64,000 bases of DNA from Bradyrhizobium sp. CB3481 (GTDB lineage Bacteria > Pseudomonadota > Alphaproteobacteria > Rhizobiales > Xanthobacteraceae), in the NCBI RefSeq assembly GCF_029714305.1, contig NZ_CP121647.1, positions 248,001-312,000 of the forward strand, in the 5' to 3' direction. The position numbers and the translations under genes were made by a program. The notes beneath the pieces were generated by a model. It did no database searches and had not been told where the DNA came from. It worked only from the letters and a program-made list of their open reading frames with translations. Below are positions 63,492 through 64,000 of this stretch, in pieces. Positions within the stretch are counted from its first letter, which is position 1. Each line of letters opens with the position of its first letter.

Positions 63492-63899
63492 ATGAACAGC
63501 TGGCCCGACGATGACGTGATCCTCTACGACGGCGTCTGCATCTTCTGCTCACGCTGGGTGCGCTTCGTTGCAAAGCGCGATGTAGCGCGCAGATTCCGCT
63601 TCACCCCAATCCAGTCAGCCTATGGCACGAAGCTGGCGCAGACGTTCGGCATCGATCCCGATGATCCCGATACCAACGCCGTCGTACATGGCGGCGTGGC
63701 GTGGCTGAAGTCCGACGCCGCGCTGACGGTGCTGAGCCAGTTGCCGCGCTGGGGCTGGGTGCGCGTGCTGTTCGCCGTGCCAAAGCCGCTACGCGATGCG
63801 ATCTACAGCCTCATCGCGCGCAATCGGTATCGGATCTTTGGGAAGTATGAGCAGTGTTTTGTGCCCGATGCGGAGATGCGGGCTCGGGTGATGGAATAG
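63492..63899 (+). CDS. DCC-family (DUF393) thiol-disulfide oxidoreductase-like protein
   Basis: A 135-residue protein of the DCC family: DDDVILYDGVCIFCSRWVRF with the CxxC redox pair, then RRFRFTPIQSAYG and AWLKSDAALTVLSQLPRWGW, ending in RNRYRIFGKYEQCFVP. The family is thought to be a thioredoxin-fold redox protein, but activity has not been demonstrated generally. Start 63492 is preferred over 63486 because AAAGA is seven bases upstream of it. It is the last gene after the DoxX fusion, and DCC and DoxX domains both belong to redox contexts. Confidence 0.85.
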   Translation: MNSWPDDDVILYDGVCIFCSRWVRFVAKRDVARRFRFTPIQSAYGTKLAQTFGIDPDDPDTNAVVHGGVAWLKSDAALTVLSQLPRWGWVRVLFAVPKPLRDAIYSLIARNRYRIFGKYEQCFVPDAEMRARVME

Positions 63900-63915
63900 A
63901 GGAAATTGCCTCAAC

Positions 63916-63987
63916 CGTCATTGCGAGCGCAGCGAAGCAATCCATTGTGCGGCTCGGGGATATTGCTTCGCTTCGCTCGCAATGACG
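63916..63987. repeat. palindromic repeat (CGTCATTGCGAGCGxAGCGAAGCAAT arms)
   Basis: Two 26-base arms (63916-63941 and 63962-63987) match with one mismatch around a 20-base loop. It follows the DCC-family gene by 17 bases and would also form a terminator-like stem. The window ends shortly after. Confidence 0.8.
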
Positions 63988-64000
63988 GGGAGAGATCAGC

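Overview
The window looks like a piece of an alphaproteobacterial chromosome, most likely Bradyrhizobium or a close relative (Nitrobacteraceae). I infer this from the high G+C content, the alphaproteobacterial gene families and gene order (tsaD-gpsA-EVE; hemD-mic60-hemY; DUF1674/rsmB/heparinase/purH; YggT-DUF167-folD), and the many short palindromic intergenic repeats typical of that group. No phage, insertion sequence, CRISPR array, plasmid function or rRNA was seen. Nothing was compared with a database.

Layout. 1-3.4 kb: the C-terminal end of a UbiH-type hydroxylase, a Trm112-like protein, a TetR regulator divergent from a small membrane protein with two matching operators, a LON-substrate-domain protein and a thioredoxin-TPR protein. 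3.7-8.9 kb: tRNA-Gly(GCC), a large membrane-anchored DUF2235 hydrolase, then a periplasmic sorbosone-dehydrogenase-like protein and a diheme cytochrome c. 9-13.6 kb: a ketopantoate-reductase-like enzyme, an HCCA-isomerase-like thioredoxin-fold protein, a MATE exporter, a DUF2239 protein and a GST. 13.8-19.6 kb: a serine hydrolase and an SDR (one operon), gamma-glutamyltransferase and an UMF1-like MFS carrier. 19.8-26.5 kb: purH, heparinase-like protein, rsmB, an SDHAF4-like protein, a membrane-anchored nuclease and an L,D-transpeptidase. 26.9-31.9 kb: acs, topoisomerase IB, EVE-domain protein and gpsA. 31.9-37.2 kb: tsaD, and divergently hemD, a Mic60/mitofilin homologue and hemY, then tRNA-Thr(CGT).

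37.5-43.2 kb holds cell-surface and small secreted proteins: an acyltransferase, a GT-C-like membrane protein, an Arg-rich secreted protein, a polysaccharide deacetylase and two small secreted proteins sharing a four-cysteine repeat. 43.2-46.9 kb is a complete TRAP transporter operon (dctP-dctQ-dctM). 47-57.2 kb: an MFS exporter, a Tat-exported lipase-like hydrolase, a cytochrome P450, a zinc-finger/adenylate cyclase, a TerB-like protein, an SDR, a glutamine amidotransferase, an enoyl-CoA hydratase and tRNA-Ala(CGC). 57.6-64 kb: YggT, DUF167, folD, ppa, a GNAT acetyltransferase, and a tight run of hydrolase, DUF2269 membrane protein, SDR-DoxX fusion and DCC-family protein.

Most genes are housekeeping or ordinary accessory genes. 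The most interesting items are the pair of eukaryote-like Cys-rich secreted proteins, the heme/Mic60 operon that lacks hemC, the two palindromic operator regions (TetR; DUF2239/GST), the membrane-tethered DUF2235 protein and the population of at least eight palindromic repeat families. I did not find a clearly new multi-gene defence or mobile system.
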